Shown: positions 50,753-59,788, counted from the first letter of the stretch. The stretch is 64,000 nt of DNA from an uncultured Clostridia bacterium (GCA_934772045.1 CAKVMH010000002.1:124001-188000); one strand, 5' to 3'. Program-made: numbers and translations. The notes: generated by a model not told the origin, from the letters alone.

Positions 50753-52043
50753 CATCATAGGGGCAGGGCTTGCTGGCAGTGAATGTGCTTTATATTTGGC
50801 AAATAAAGGCTATAAAGTTAACCTTTACGACATCAAAACCAAAGCAAAAACACCCGCGCACCACAGCGACAATTTTGCTGAAATTGTGTGCAGTAATTCG
50901 TTCAAAAGTGATGATGAAAATTCAGCATCAGGGCTTTTTAAACGCGAATTGCTTGCATTAGGTAGCACGCTTGTTAAAACCGCGTATGATTGCAAGGTTC
51001 CAGCAGGGCAAGCACTGGCAGTTGATCGTGAACAATTTTCCGCAAAAATAACTGAACTTATAAAACAAAACAAAAACATCAATATATTTTGTGAAGATGT
51101 TGGTGCATTTGACCCTGACGCCATAACAGTTGTGGCAACTGGGCCATTAACAACTGCCAACATGACAAAAGCCTTACAACAAAAGTTAGGGCAACAATTT
51201 TTTTACTTTTACGACGCGGCTGCACCAATTATTGACGCGGAAAGCATTGACCTAAACATTGCATTTTTTGGTTCACGCTATGGCAAGGGTGAAGCAGATT
51301 ATTTGAATTGCCCAATGAATAAAGAACAATATTTGCGCTTTTATGACGCCTTGATAAACGCACAACGCGTTGAATTGCACGATTTTGAAAAAGGCAACAT
51401 TTTTGAAAGTTGTATGCCAATTGAAATTCAAGCAAATCGTGGGCAAGACGCGATAAGGTTTGGGCCATTGAAGCCAGTTGGGTTCACAAATCCGCACGAC
51501 AATTCCAAGCCATATGCAGTTGTTCAGTTGCGTAAAGAAAATAATTGTGCTAGCATGTACAATATGGTAGGGTTTCAAACTAACCTAATGTTTCCTGAAC
51601 AAAAGCGCGTGTTTAGCCTAATACCAGGGCTTGAAAACGCTGTGTTCTTGCGTTATGGGGTTATGCACACCAACCATTTTGTTAATTTCCCAGCATGTTT
51701 AGATGTTTATTCACGCATCAATTCGGACAATAATATTTTTATTGCTGGTCAATTAAGTGGTGTGGAAGGCTATGTTGAAAGCATTGCAAGTGGTTTGTAT
51801 TGCGCCATAAATGTTGACCGTATGTTACAAAATAAGCCATTAATATCATTTTCAGCAGATACAATCATCGGTGGCTTATATAATTACCTAACACAGGCAA
51901 ATACAAAACATTTTCAACCAATCAATGCAAATTTCGGTATTTTAAACCCTATTGCTGAGCGAAATAAGGAAGAAAGAAATAGACAGTACCGCATAAGGTC
52001 ACTTAATGAAATAAATGAAAAATTAAAAGAGATAAAGGAGTAA
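50739..52043 (+). CDS. trmFO: tRNA (m5U54) methyltransferase TrmFO
   Basis: 434 residues from the ATG at 50739 (AAAAGGG upstream, and the FAD site follows at once). The reading frame extends further up through topA but without homology. INIIGAGLAGSECALYLANKGY binds FAD. VCSNSFKSD, PAGQALAVDREQF and the late VEGYVESIASGL are family marks. It makes ribothymidine in the tRNA T loop using folate. The gene order topA-trmFO-(xerC)-hslV is kept except that xerC is missing. Confidence 0.97.
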   Translation: MLKINIIGAGLAGSECALYLANKGYKVNLYDIKTKAKTPAHHSDNFAEIVCSNSFKSDDENSASGLFKRELLALGSTLVKTAYDCKVPAGQALAVDREQFSAKITELIKQNKNINIFCEDVGAFDPDAITVVATGPLTTANMTKALQQKLGQQFFYFYDAAAPIIDAESIDLNIAFFGSRYGKGEADYLNCPMNKEQYLRFYDALINAQRVELHDFEKGNIFESCMPIEIQANRGQDAIRFGPLKPVGFTNPHDNSKPYAVVQLRKENNCASMYNMVGFQTNLMFPEQKRVFSLIPGLENAVFLRYGVMHTNHFVNFPACLDVYSRINSDNNIFIAGQLSGVEGYVESIASGLYCAINVDRMLQNKPLISFSADTIIGGLYNYLTQANTKHFQPINANFGILNPIAERNKEERNRQYRIRSLNEINEKLKEIKE

Positions 52044-52046
52044 AAA

Positions 52047-52580
52047 GTGGAACAATTTAGAGGAACAACCATTGTTGCAGTTAAACGCGATGGCAAAACA
52101 GTTATAGCGGGCGACGGTCAAGTTACAATGGGGCAACAAGTTATTTTTAAAAGCAAAGCACATAAAGTGCGCAGGCTTTTTGATGGCAAGGTAGTTGTTG
52201 GCTTTGCTGGTGGCACTGCTGACGCTTTTGCAATGTGTGAAGAATTTGAAAAGATGTTGGGCAAATATAGTGGCAGTTTAATGCGCAGTGCAGTTGAATT
52301 TGCCAAAAACATTCGTAGCCAAGGGCACAATAATGCCGAAGCACTTATGATTGTGGCAGACAAAGAGTGTTTGCTTGTTTTGACAAGTATGGGCGATGTT
52401 ATTGAGCCAGACGACGGCGTTTGCGCAATCGGCAGTGGTGGCAATTACGCTTTGTCGGCAGGTAAAGCATTGCTTAAAAACACCGATTTAGATGCACGCA
52501 CAATCGCGCTAAAAGCAATGGAAATTGCAAGCGACATATGCGTGTTTACAAACTCGAACTACGTGGTTGAGGAGGTGTAG
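52047..52580 (+). CDS. hslV: ATP-dependent protease peptidase subunit HslV (ClpQ)
   Basis: 177 residues from a GTG start with AAAGGAG upstream. MEQFRG is a short propeptide, with the catalytic threonine at residue 7 (TTIVAVKRDGKTVIAGDGQVTMG). The GSGGNYALSAGKAL part is conserved. It forms the HslVU peptidase with the next gene product. In Bacillus ClpQ uses serine, while this one has the proteasome-like threonine. The two genes are separated by one base. Confidence 0.96.
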   Translation: MEQFRGTTIVAVKRDGKTVIAGDGQVTMGQQVIFKSKAHKVRRLFDGKVVVGFAGGTADAFAMCEEFEKMLGKYSGSLMRSAVEFAKNIRSQGHNNAEALMIVADKECLLVLTSMGDVIEPDDGVCAIGSGGNYALSAGKALLKNTDLDARTIALKAMEIASDICVFTNSNYVVEEV

Positions 52581-52581
52581 A

Positions 52582-53898
52582 ATGGAAAATGTTATGACAT
52601 GTAAAGAAATTGTTTCAAATTTGGACAACTATATCATCGGTCAAGCAAAGGCAAAACGCGCAGTTGCAATCTGTTTGCGTAACCGTTATCGCCGTAGCCA
52701 ACTTGACAAAACTTTAAGTGAAGAGATTACACCCAAAAACATCATTTTAAAAGGTCCAACTGGTGTTGGTAAGACAGAAATTGCACGAAGGCTTGCAAAA
52801 CTTGTAAATGCACCTTTTGTTAAAGTTGAAGCAACAAAATACACCGAAGTGGGCTATGTTGGGCGCGATGTTGAAAGCATGATACGCGACCTTGTTGGCG
52901 TTTCTGTGCGCTTGGTTCATAATGAACAGGCAAACAAAATTAAAGATAGGGCGCTTGCTCAGGTTGATAAAAAAATTACCGACATTTTATATCCACTTAA
53001 AAAGAGCACAAAACCAGAAGAACAAGACACTGAAAATTTCCGTGCTGAGTTCTATGCGAATTATTCGGCAGGTAAGTACGACAAAGATGTCATTGATGTT
53101 GATGTTAAGGATGAACCTAAATCAATGAACCTTATGGACGGCATTGGTGCAGAAATCAATATTGGTCAAATTATGGGTGGCATAATTAAAGCTCCACGCA
53201 AATTGAAAAAGATGACAGTTGAGCGTGCGCGCGAATTGTTGCTTGATGAAGAATGTGACAAACTCATCGACCCAGACGCAGTGAATAAAGAAGCAATTTA
53301 TCGTGCTGAACAACAAGGCATTATTTTCATTGACGAGATTGATAAAATTGCAGCGAAGAAAAATAATGGGCAAGATGTTTCACGCGAAGGCGTTCAGCGT
53401 GACATTCTACCTATTGTTGAAGGTAGCGTTGTCAACACTAAATATGGGGTAGTTCACACAGACCATATACTTTTTATTGCAGCGGGTGCATTTCACATTG
53501 CAAGTGTTAGTGACTTAATACCAGAACTTCAAGGGCGTTTCCCAGTTATTGTTGAACTGGACAATTTGAATAAAGAAGATTTTAAAAAGATTTTAACCAT
53601 ACCACAAAATGCCATAATAAAACAATATCAAGAATTGTTACGCGTTGATAACGTTGACCTTGAATTTACTGACGAAGCAATTGACACAATTGCCGAACTT
53701 GCAGAAGCAGAAAACGAGACAAATGAAAACATTGGGGCACGCCGTTTGCAAACAATTATGGAAATGTTGCTTGAAGATATTTCTTTCAACGCAAGCAACA
53801 ATAACCCTATGGTTAAAGTTGTGGTTGATAAACCATTCGTGCTTAACACAATGAACAGTTTAATTCACACACACGACTTTAAAAAGTATGTGTTGTAA
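52582..53898 (+). CDS. hslU: HslU (ClpY) unfoldase ATPase
   Basis: 438 residues from the ATG at 52582 (GAGGAGG upstream). The frame extends further up inside hslV. Walker A GPTGVGKT (58-65), VGYVGRDVESM pore region, an I-domain (about 110-230) with a long charged part, Walker B GIIFIDEIDKIA and ENIGARRLQTIME. The C-terminal KKYVL tail inserts into HslV. In Bacillus codY follows. Here it is absent. Confidence 0.97.
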   Translation: MENVMTCKEIVSNLDNYIIGQAKAKRAVAICLRNRYRRSQLDKTLSEEITPKNIILKGPTGVGKTEIARRLAKLVNAPFVKVEATKYTEVGYVGRDVESMIRDLVGVSVRLVHNEQANKIKDRALAQVDKKITDILYPLKKSTKPEEQDTENFRAEFYANYSAGKYDKDVIDVDVKDEPKSMNLMDGIGAEINIGQIMGGIIKAPRKLKKMTVERARELLLDEECDKLIDPDAVNKEAIYRAEQQGIIFIDEIDKIAAKKNNGQDVSREGVQRDILPIVEGSVVNTKYGVVHTDHILFIAAGAFHIASVSDLIPELQGRFPVIVELDNLNKEDFKKILTIPQNAIIKQYQELLRVDNVDLEFTDEAIDTIAELAEAENETNENIGARRLQTIMEMLLEDISFNASNNNPMVKVVVDKPFVLNTMNSLIHTHDFKKYVL

Positions 53899-53978
53899 TT
53901 TGGTTGTTTGGTAGATAGCAAACATAGCAAAAAAAATTAAAATATTTTTCAGCAAATTATATTTTTTTAAGGAGAAAT

Positions 53979-54317
53979 ATGGGAATAGCATTATGTATTA
54001 TCGTTTTAATTGCGCTTGTTGCGATTATTGTAACGGTTTATGTTTTGACTAAAAAGAAAATCATTTTAGCAATTGGTGAAGACATTTTTACCTTTAAAAT
54101 CAAAGGTGAAATGATGTATATTTACTTAAATCAAAGCCAATTTAACATTCGTTTACCACAATTATTTCGTGGTGAAGAATTTATTGCCGAAATTGATGGT
54201 AGGAAGTATGACATTCATGCAAAATCTAACTATTTTGGCAACAAAGTTTACATAGATATGTACGACCTTGACCATAATTTGCTGGCAACTAATAGAAAAG
54301 ATGGAAAAACAAAATAA
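53979..54317 (+). CDS. Hypothetical membrane-anchored protein
   Basis: 112 residues. One N-terminal hydrophobic helix (about 2-25, ALCIIVLIALVAIIVTVYVL) precedes a soluble beta-rich domain (EDIFTFKIKGEMMYIYLNQSQFNIRLPQLFRGEEF). No family recognised. AAGGAG lies before the ATG. The stop overlaps the tcdA start by 17 bases, so the two are probably made together. Confidence 0.75.
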   Translation: MGIALCIIVLIALVAIIVTVYVLTKKKIILAIGEDIFTFKIKGEMMYIYLNQSQFNIRLPQLFRGEEFIAEIDGRKYDIHAKSNYFGNKVYIDMYDLDHNLLATNRKDGKTK

Positions 54318-54996
54318 TAAGACATTTTTAGATAGATTTTTATTAATGCTTACAGATGAGCAAGCAAATAAACTTGCAAAAGCGCGCATTATAGTTTTTG
54401 GCACGGGTGGGGTTGGCTCAGCCGTGTGTAATTTCCTTGTTCGCTCAGGTATTTATAACCTTACAATTGTTGATTTTGACACAATTGACATAACAAACAT
54501 AAACCGCCAACTTGTTGCTAATTATGGCAACATTGGTAAACTAAAAGTTGAAGAAATGAAGGCTCAACTTTTAACCATTAACCCAAATTTAAACATTACA
54601 ACAATCGCTGAAAAGTATGATGAAACAAGCCAAATTGACCTATCAAAATTTGATTATATCATCGACTGTATTGACGACATTAAAGCCAAAAAACACCTTA
54701 TTTTGCAGGCAAAACAGGCAAAAACATACCTGCTTTGTGCCATGGGTGCCGGCAATAGGTGTAATGAAATTCCGCAATTTGAAATAACAAACATTTCAAA
54801 AACAAGTTACGATCCCATAGCAAAGATTTTGCGCAAATTTTGTGCTGAAAATCGCATAAACAAACTTGATGTGTGTTACACTAAACAAAAAGCAACAAAA
54901 TTTGATTGCAAAACAGTGGCTAGTGTGGTATACTATCCAGTGAATATGGCAACAGTGATTTGTGCTAAAATTATTGGTAAAATTATTAACGAATAA
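54301..54996 (+). CDS. tcdA: tRNA threonylcarbamoyladenosine dehydratase TcdA (ThiF family)
   Basis: 231 residues from the ATG at 54301. A TTG 33 bases earlier in frame is less likely. LDRFLLMLTDEQANKLAKARIIVFGTGGVGSAVCNFLVRSGIYNLTIVDFDTIDITNINRQL is the diagnostic TcdA start, with the nucleotide loop GTGGVGS (34-40). It cyclises t6A37 of tRNA to ct6A. Together with mtaB in the window it shows extensive modification at position 37. Confidence 0.92.
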   Translation: MEKQNNKTFLDRFLLMLTDEQANKLAKARIIVFGTGGVGSAVCNFLVRSGIYNLTIVDFDTIDITNINRQLVANYGNIGKLKVEEMKAQLLTINPNLNITTIAEKYDETSQIDLSKFDYIIDCIDDIKAKKHLILQAKQAKTYLLCAMGAGNRCNEIPQFEITNISKTSYDPIAKILRKFCAENRINKLDVCYTKQKATKFDCKTVASVVYYPVNMATVICAKIIGKIINE

Positions 54997-55013
54997 TGTA
55001 AATAGGAGTGAGT

Positions 55014-55340
55014 ATGGAACAATTAACTTCAAACAAATTTGATGAAGCAATCAATTCAAAACAACTTTCAGTTGTTGATTTTTCCGCCACCTGGTGTATG
55101 CCATGCCGTATGTTAAAGCCTATTTTGGAACGCACCAGTGAAAAGTTTGCTGACATTAAATTTTACAATTTGGACATTGACGACAGTGAAGAAATTGCAA
55201 AGCGTTACCGCATTTTCAGTGTGCCTACAATTGTTTGTTTCAGGGAAGGAAGGAAAATTGACAGCATGGTTGGTTTAAGTTCGACAGATGAAATTGAAGC
55301 ATTCGTTAACCGTTGCGCTAACACAAAACTTGAAAATTAG
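55014..55340 (+). CDS. trxA: Thioredoxin-like protein
   Basis: 108 residues from the ATG at 55014 (AGGAG upstream). A GTG six bases earlier is possible. Thioredoxin fold with active site WCMPC (27-31), which replaces the usual WCGPC, and the cis-Pro region IFSVPTIVCF. WCMPC is seen in other anaerobe thioredoxins. It should reduce protein disulfides. A terminator follows, so it ends the hslV-to-trxA stretch. Confidence 0.92.
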   Translation: MEQLTSNKFDEAINSKQLSVVDFSATWCMPCRMLKPILERTSEKFADIKFYNLDIDDSEEIAKRYRIFSVPTIVCFREGRKIDSMVGLSSTDEIEAFVNRCANTKLEN

Positions 55341-55367
55341 TTTTCAATTCAGTTAAAAAGGTAACAA

Positions 55368-55394
55368 TTAGAAGGTTAAATAGCCTTCTTTTTC
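55368..55394 (+). terminator. Terminator after trxA
   Basis: AGAAGGTTA / TAGCCTTCT stem (one G-T pair) and a T-rich end. Confidence 0.8.
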
Positions 55395-55407
55395 TTAACT
55401 TAAAATA

Positions 55408-55436
55408 TTGACAAAACACCTAATTAGTGATATATT
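55408..55436 (+). promoter_or_regulatory. Promoter of the cysteine desulfurase operon
   Basis: TTGACA (55408-55413), 17 bases, TATATT (55431-55436), 19 bases before the ATG. Confidence 0.75.
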
Positions 55437-55455
55437 TAACCACGGAGAAGGAAAA

Positions 55456-56649
55456 ATGATAGAAAAGATTTATTTAGACAACGCTTCAACAACAAGAATT
55501 AACGCCGAAGTTTTAAATGAGATGAACAAAGTTTACACTTCAACTTATGGCAATTCTAGTTCGGTTCACTCTTATGGTAGGGAAGCAAGTAACCTTATTG
55601 ATTCAAGCCGTGACACTATCGCAAATGCTATCAACGCAAAAAGCAACGAAGTATACTTTACATCAAGCGGTAGCGAAGCAAATTCATGGGCAATAATTGG
55701 CATTGCAAATGCGAACAGGGCAAAGGGTAACCATATTATCACAAGTAAAATTGAGCATGAGTCAGTTTTGCAAGCATGCAAGTATTTGGAAAAGAATGGG
55801 TTTTCAGTTACTTATTTGAATGTCGACAAAAACGGTTTCATCAATTTTGCTGAATTGTTGCGTGCAATCACAAACAAAACAATTTTAATTTCAATTATGT
55901 CTGCAAACAATGAAATTGGCACAATTCAAAACATTAAAGCAATCGCTCACACAGCACATGAAAAGGGCATAATTTTCCATACTGACGCAGTTCAACTTTT
56001 TGGGCACATGTCAATTGATGTTAAAGATTTAGGCATTGACGCCATGACTATGAGCGCACACAAAATTTGTGGGCCAAAAGGTGTTGGCGCTTTGTATTTG
56101 TCTAATGATGTTGCCATTGACCCTATCATTTTTGGTGGCAATCAAGAACGCGCTCGCCGTGGCGGTACATCAAACACAGCAGGAATTGTTGGCTTTGCAA
56201 CCGCGGTTGACTTGGCTATGCGCGATTTACACGCAAACAACAATAAATTGCGTGCTTTAAGTGAGTATTTTACAACTAAAATCACAGCAGAAATTGAAAA
56301 TATCATAATTAATGCAAACACAAAGCAAAAATTACCACACATCATTTCAATTTGTTTCGTGGGTGTTGACGGCGAAAGTTTGTTAACTAAACTCGACTTG
56401 AACGGGGTGGCGGTTTCAACTGGCAGTGCATGCACAAGCAATAGTTTGGCAGTTTCACACGTCATTTCTGCCATCGGCTTAAAACCAGATGATGCAAAAA
56501 GCACAATCCGTTTCAGCCTTGGCGTAAACAACTCATACGAAGAAATTGACGATGCTATTGCTATTATCAAAAAAGCAGTTGAAGATTTGCGTGAGTATTC
56601 TTCAACATACGGCTTAAAAATTCGTAAAAGAAAGGGGGACAATAAATAA
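55456..56649 (+). CDS. Cysteine desulfurase (NifS/IscS family)
   Basis: 397 residues from the ATG at 55456 (GGAGAAGG upstream). The first 16 codons of the longer frame lie in the promoter. PLP enzyme: DNASTTRI start, TSSGSEANSWAI, IEHES histidine, HTDAVQLFG, the PLP lysine K203 in SAHKICGPKG and the catalytic cysteine C326 in STGSACTSNS. It supplies sulfur for Fe-S clusters or thio-tRNA. Its stop overlaps the next IscU-like gene by one base. Confidence 0.95.
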   Translation: MIEKIYLDNASTTRINAEVLNEMNKVYTSTYGNSSSVHSYGREASNLIDSSRDTIANAINAKSNEVYFTSSGSEANSWAIIGIANANRAKGNHIITSKIEHESVLQACKYLEKNGFSVTYLNVDKNGFINFAELLRAITNKTILISIMSANNEIGTIQNIKAIAHTAHEKGIIFHTDAVQLFGHMSIDVKDLGIDAMTMSAHKICGPKGVGALYLSNDVAIDPIIFGGNQERARRGGTSNTAGIVGFATAVDLAMRDLHANNNKLRALSEYFTTKITAEIENIIINANTKQKLPHIISICFVGVDGESLLTKLDLNGVAVSTGSACTSNSLAVSHVISAIGLKPDDAKSTIRFSLGVNNSYEEIDDAIAIIKKAVEDLREYSSTYGLKIRKRKGDNK

Positions 56650-57347
56650 TGATTAGCAAAGTTGTTTTAAATTTATTTACTAACCCAATCAATGCTGGCA
56701 GGATTATGAAACCAGACGGCATTGCAAGCTTGTCTAACATGGAAGGCACTGCAAATGTTGAGTTTTCACTTAGAATTGAAGACGACACAATTAAAGATTG
56801 TAACTTCCGTGCACAAGCAAACCCTTACATAATTGCAATCTGCTCAACAATCACACAAATGGTTATTGGCAAAAATATTGACGACGTTATGCTTGAAGCC
56901 ACAAGTGTTAAAAAACAACTTGGCGATGTGCAAGACATTGAAATTGGCTTCTGCATTGAATGTATGGATTTAGCCATTGAAGATTACGTTGAAGCACGTG
57001 AGAAAGAAGGCAAACCAAAATCAACTCGTGGCAGGAAAAAGAAAATAGTTGAACCAATTTTAGATGAAAAAACCGCACAAGCAATCAGCCAAGCTATTGA
57101 ACCTTTGGTTATTTCAAAGCTCCCACCAGACGCAGATTTTGACTCCGCTTTTGGGGTTGAACCTGAAGCTAACGAAACAGCTGACCAGTCAGCCGACTTT
57201 GACGCGCGCCAGGGCAGTGTTGAAGATGAACAAAAAACAAACCAAAACAACCAAGCACAACCACATGTTACAAAGGCATTTGAAGGTAGCATTTTCAATA
57301 ATCCCATCTTTGTAAATTTCTTCAATAACATACCAAAAGGCGAATAA
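56649..57347 (+). CDS. Atypical IscU/NifU-like protein with a disordered extension
   Basis: 232 residues. Residues 1-115 align along their length with IscU-type scaffolds (NPINAGRIMKPDGIAS start; GLCIECMDLAIEDY-like end, here GFCIECMDLAIEDY). But the usual ligands are mostly changed: the C and D of the CGD site are T34 and N36, the second cysteine is N58, and the histidine before the third cysteine is F101. Only C102 is kept, with extra cysteines at 51, 65 and 105. Residues 117-232 are a charged, Gln/Asn/Asp-rich tail starting with TRGRKKK, reminiscent of an AT-hook. Coupled to the cysteine desulfurase. Confidence 0.75.
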   Translation: MISKVVLNLFTNPINAGRIMKPDGIASLSNMEGTANVEFSLRIEDDTIKDCNFRAQANPYIIAICSTITQMVIGKNIDDVMLEATSVKKQLGDVQDIEIGFCIECMDLAIEDYVEAREKEGKPKSTRGRKKKIVEPILDEKTAQAISQAIEPLVISKLPPDADFDSAFGVEPEANETADQSADFDARQGSVEDEQKTNQNNQAQPHVTKAFEGSIFNNPIFVNFFNNIPKGE

Positions 57348-57448
57348 AGTTAATAAAAAGCAAATATTCAACCAAAAACTATCATTAATCGATTTACAAA
57401 ATTTTACATAATTTTCAACATTATGCAAAAAATAAGGTAGGAGGATTT

Positions 57449-57637
57449 ATGAAAGAATTATTATTGGGTATGGGTATTGGTTTTGTTGTTGGTGCAGTGA
57501 CTTGTAAATGTAATAAGCCAGTGGCAGACACAATTGAAAAAGGTGTTGAAAAGGGCAAAGAAATCATCACAGATGTTGCTGATGAAATTAAAAGCCAAAC
57601 CAACAAAACAAAAGGGCAACAACAAAATAATCAATAA
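57449..57637 (+). CDS. Small YtxH-like membrane protein
   Basis: 62 residues. A glycine-rich hydrophobic helix (about 4-18, LLLGMGIGFVVGAV) is followed by a charged amphipathic tail (TIEKGVEKGKEIITDVADEIKS) ending in Gln/Asn. This fits the YtxH-type small envelope proteins. The molecular role is unknown. The AGGAGG site is strong, and a terminator follows. Confidence 0.75.
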   Translation: MKELLLGMGIGFVVGAVTCKCNKPVADTIEKGVEKGKEIITDVADEIKSQTNKTKGQQQNNQ

Positions 57638-57642
57638 AAATT

Positions 57643-57687
57643 AAGGCTTTATTTAGATTGCAATATGCATTAAATAAGGCCTTTTTT
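57643..57687 (+). terminator. Terminator after the YtxH-like gene
   Basis: AAGGCTTTATTTA / TAAATAAGGCCTT (one mismatch) and six Ts. Confidence 0.85.
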
Positions 57688-57815
57688 GTTATGTTGTGAA
57701 ATTAAATTATTCGCTTATAATTCTATTTCGTTCAGTAATCAATAAACTTATTTACACTCATGCAAAGTAATTTGGTTATTGTAAACATATTTTGTAAGAA
57801 AATCATTTCTTTCAT

Positions 57816-57844
57816 TTTACTTTTATGTAAAATTATGTTAAAAT
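57816..57844 (+). promoter_or_regulatory. Promoter six bases before ruvX
   Basis: TTTACT (57816-57821), 17 bases, TAAAAT (57839-57844), the same hexamers as the plsX promoter. ATG at 57851. Confidence 0.5.
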
Positions 57845-57850
57845 TTTAAC

Positions 57851-58258
57851 ATGAAAGCAATGGGTATTGATTTTGGCTTAAAACGCATAGGTGTCGCGTT
57901 CAGCGATGAAACAAAGTTTTTGGCATCACCCTATGAAGTGTATGTCAGGGTTAACGACACACAAGATATACAGCATTTTGTTGACTTGGTTGCACAAAAC
58001 AAGGTTGATGAAATTGTTTGCGGTTTGCCAATGAATATGAAAGGTGAAGAACAGGAAATTGCTTTTGAAACACGTCAATTTATTGACGAATTACAAGCCA
58101 AAGTTGTTGCAAAATTCAGTTTTGTGGACGAGCGTTTGTCTTCTGCAATGGCGGAAGATTATTTAAAACAAACCGAGCGTGACTGGAAAAAACGCAAACA
58201 AAAACTTGATGCGGTTGCCGCTTCAATTATTTTACAAGATTATTTAGACAATAGGTAA
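57851..58258 (+). CDS. ruvX: Holliday junction resolvase-like protein RuvX (YqgF)
   Basis: 135 residues. RNase H-like fold: MAIDFG-type start MKAMGIDFGLKRIGVAFSD, VDEIVCGLPMNMKGEEQ, FVDERLSSAMAEDYL and the final KLDAVAASIILQDYL. It is implicated in 16S rRNA 5' end processing. No ribosome site precedes the ATG, and a promoter ends six bases before it, so the mRNA is probably leaderless. DUF1292 follows, as usual. Confidence 0.96.
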   Translation: MKAMGIDFGLKRIGVAFSDETKFLASPYEVYVRVNDTQDIQHFVDLVAQNKVDEIVCGLPMNMKGEEQEIAFETRQFIDELQAKVVAKFSFVDERLSSAMAEDYLKQTERDWKKRKQKLDAVAASIILQDYLDNR

Positions 58259-58311
58259 ACTTTGGTGAATTTACAATTGTTAAGTAAATGAAATTAAGGA
58301 GAAATTTAATT

Positions 58312-58662
58312 ATGAAAGAAACCAAAAATCAAACAAAAAGAGCAAATGTGACAGCAAAAAACCCAATTGAACAAATTTTAGACGAAAACAACACAGATAT
58401 TATCGTCCTTTATGACGACCAACAAAACCCTATAAAATTTGAACAAGTTGCATTAATTCCACTTGACCGCACAAATAAATTGTATGCAATTTTGATTCCT
58501 ATCACACCTATGCAAGGCGTAAATGAAGGGGAAGGCGTCCTTTTTGAAGTCGATGAAATTAAACAGTCAATTGAAGTTGTGAACGATGAAAAAATCATTG
58601 ACGAAGTGCTTGAAATTTATCAAGCCTTGATTGATGAAGGCGAAGATAAAGGTAACAAATAA
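58312..58662 (+). CDS. DUF1292 family protein
   Basis: 116 residues from the ATG at 58312 (AAGGAG ten bases upstream). The frame opens 24 bases earlier. TDIIVLYDDQQNPIKFEQVALIPLDRTNKLYAILIP is the DUF1292 core, followed by an acidic end. Usually encoded with ruvX (yrrK-yrzB in Bacillus). Function unknown. Confidence 0.92.
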   Translation: MKETKNQTKRANVTAKNPIEQILDENNTDIIVLYDDQQNPIKFEQVALIPLDRTNKLYAILIPITPMQGVNEGEGVLFEVDEIKQSIEVVNDEKIIDEVLEIYQALIDEGEDKGNK

Positions 58663-58773
58663 GTTTAGCGCCAAACTGCTTGTAATTTTTGCGACATAAT
58701 AATTATAAGTTTATCAAATAAACTTCTGCTTTAAAATTTTTAGTTACGATTTTATTTAATATGTCAGCATTTT

Positions 58774-58825
58774 AACAGGAAATTGTCATTTAACAGTTGA
58801 CAATATCCTGTTTTTTTGTTAAACT
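58774..58825 (+). promoter_or_regulatory. Terminator fused to the rpsB promoter
   Basis: A hairpin AACAGGAAATTGTCA / TGACAATATCCTGTT (58774-58788 with 58798-58812, one mismatch) is followed by a T run, a terminator for the ruvX-DUF1292 unit. Inside its right arm TTGACA (58797-58802) stands 17 bases before TAAACT (58820-58825), a promoter for rpsB. The 108-base leader up to rpsB contains CCAAAATTTTGG (about 58872-58883). Confidence 0.65.
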
Positions 58826-58933
58826 TAACTTGTTCAATGAAAAGCACCCATTACGATTGCTTATCTGTTGCCAAAATTTTGGTTGTAAAGCAAAAAGACT
58901 AATGGGGAAGAGACAAACAGGAGGTATATATAA

Positions 58934-59776
58934 ATGTCAGTTATTTCAATGAAACAATTATTAGAAGCTGGTTGCCATTTCGGTCATCAAACACGCAAAT
59001 GGAACCCTAAGATGAAGAAGTACATCTACACAAGCAGGAATGATATTCACATTCTTAACCTTGAAGATACTTCAAAACAAATTGATGAAGCATATGTTTT
59101 CATTAAAGAAAAAGTGCTTGCAGGCGCAAACGTTTTGTTTGTTGGCACAAAGAAACAAGCTAGCGAAACTGTTAAACAAGAAGCAGAACGCAGTGGCATG
59201 TTCTATGTTAACACTCGTTGGTTGGGTGGTACACTTACAAACTTCACAACAATCCGTAAACGTATTGACCGCATGAACAAACTCAACAACATGGAAACAC
59301 TTGGTGATTTCGATTTGTTACCTAAAAAAGAAGTTATCAAACTTAAAGCAGAACGCGATAAACTTGCTTTAAACCTTAGCGGTATTAAGGACATGACAAC
59401 TTTACCAGGTCTTATCATTTTGGTTGACCCACACATGGAACACATCGCAGTTAAGGAAGCTAAACGCCTCGGTATCCCAACAGTTGGTATTGTTGACACT
59501 AACAGCGATCCAGACGATGTTACAGTGTGCATTCCAGCAAATGACGATGCAATCGGTTCAGTTAAACTTATCCTTAGCGCATTAACAGACGCTATCATGG
59601 AAGCAAAAGGTGGCGAAATTTTACACGACCTTAACGCTACTGATGAAGATGTAAGCATGGAAGCTATGGTTACTGGCGAAATCGTTAAAGACGAAGAACG
59701 CCCACAAGAAAGTAAACCAGCAAAAAAACGCGTTGCTAAAAAAGCAGAAGCTAGCGAACAACCAGTTCAAGAATAA
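58934..59776 (+). CDS. rpsB: Ribosomal protein S2
   Basis: 280 residues. SMKQLLEAGCHFGHQTRKWNPKMKKYIYTSRNDIHI and the LPGLIILVDPHMEHIAVKEAKRLGIPTVGIVDTN segment are diagnostic. The last 40 residues form a charged tail (Lys/Ala/Glu) beyond the usual end at about 240. Twelve bases separate it from tsf. AGGAGG stands before the ATG. Confidence 0.98.
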   Translation: MSVISMKQLLEAGCHFGHQTRKWNPKMKKYIYTSRNDIHILNLEDTSKQIDEAYVFIKEKVLAGANVLFVGTKKQASETVKQEAERSGMFYVNTRWLGGTLTNFTTIRKRIDRMNKLNNMETLGDFDLLPKKEVIKLKAERDKLALNLSGIKDMTTLPGLIILVDPHMEHIAVKEAKRLGIPTVGIVDTNSDPDDVTVCIPANDDAIGSVKLILSALTDAIMEAKGGEILHDLNATDEDVSMEAMVTGEIVKDEERPQESKPAKKRVAKKAEASEQPVQE

Positions 59777-59788
59777 TAAGGGGGATTT

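Noticed and set aside
54301..54996. MoeB or ThiF role for the E1-like protein
   Set aside because: No thiS or moaD partner is nearby, and the start through NINRQL matches TcdA more closely.
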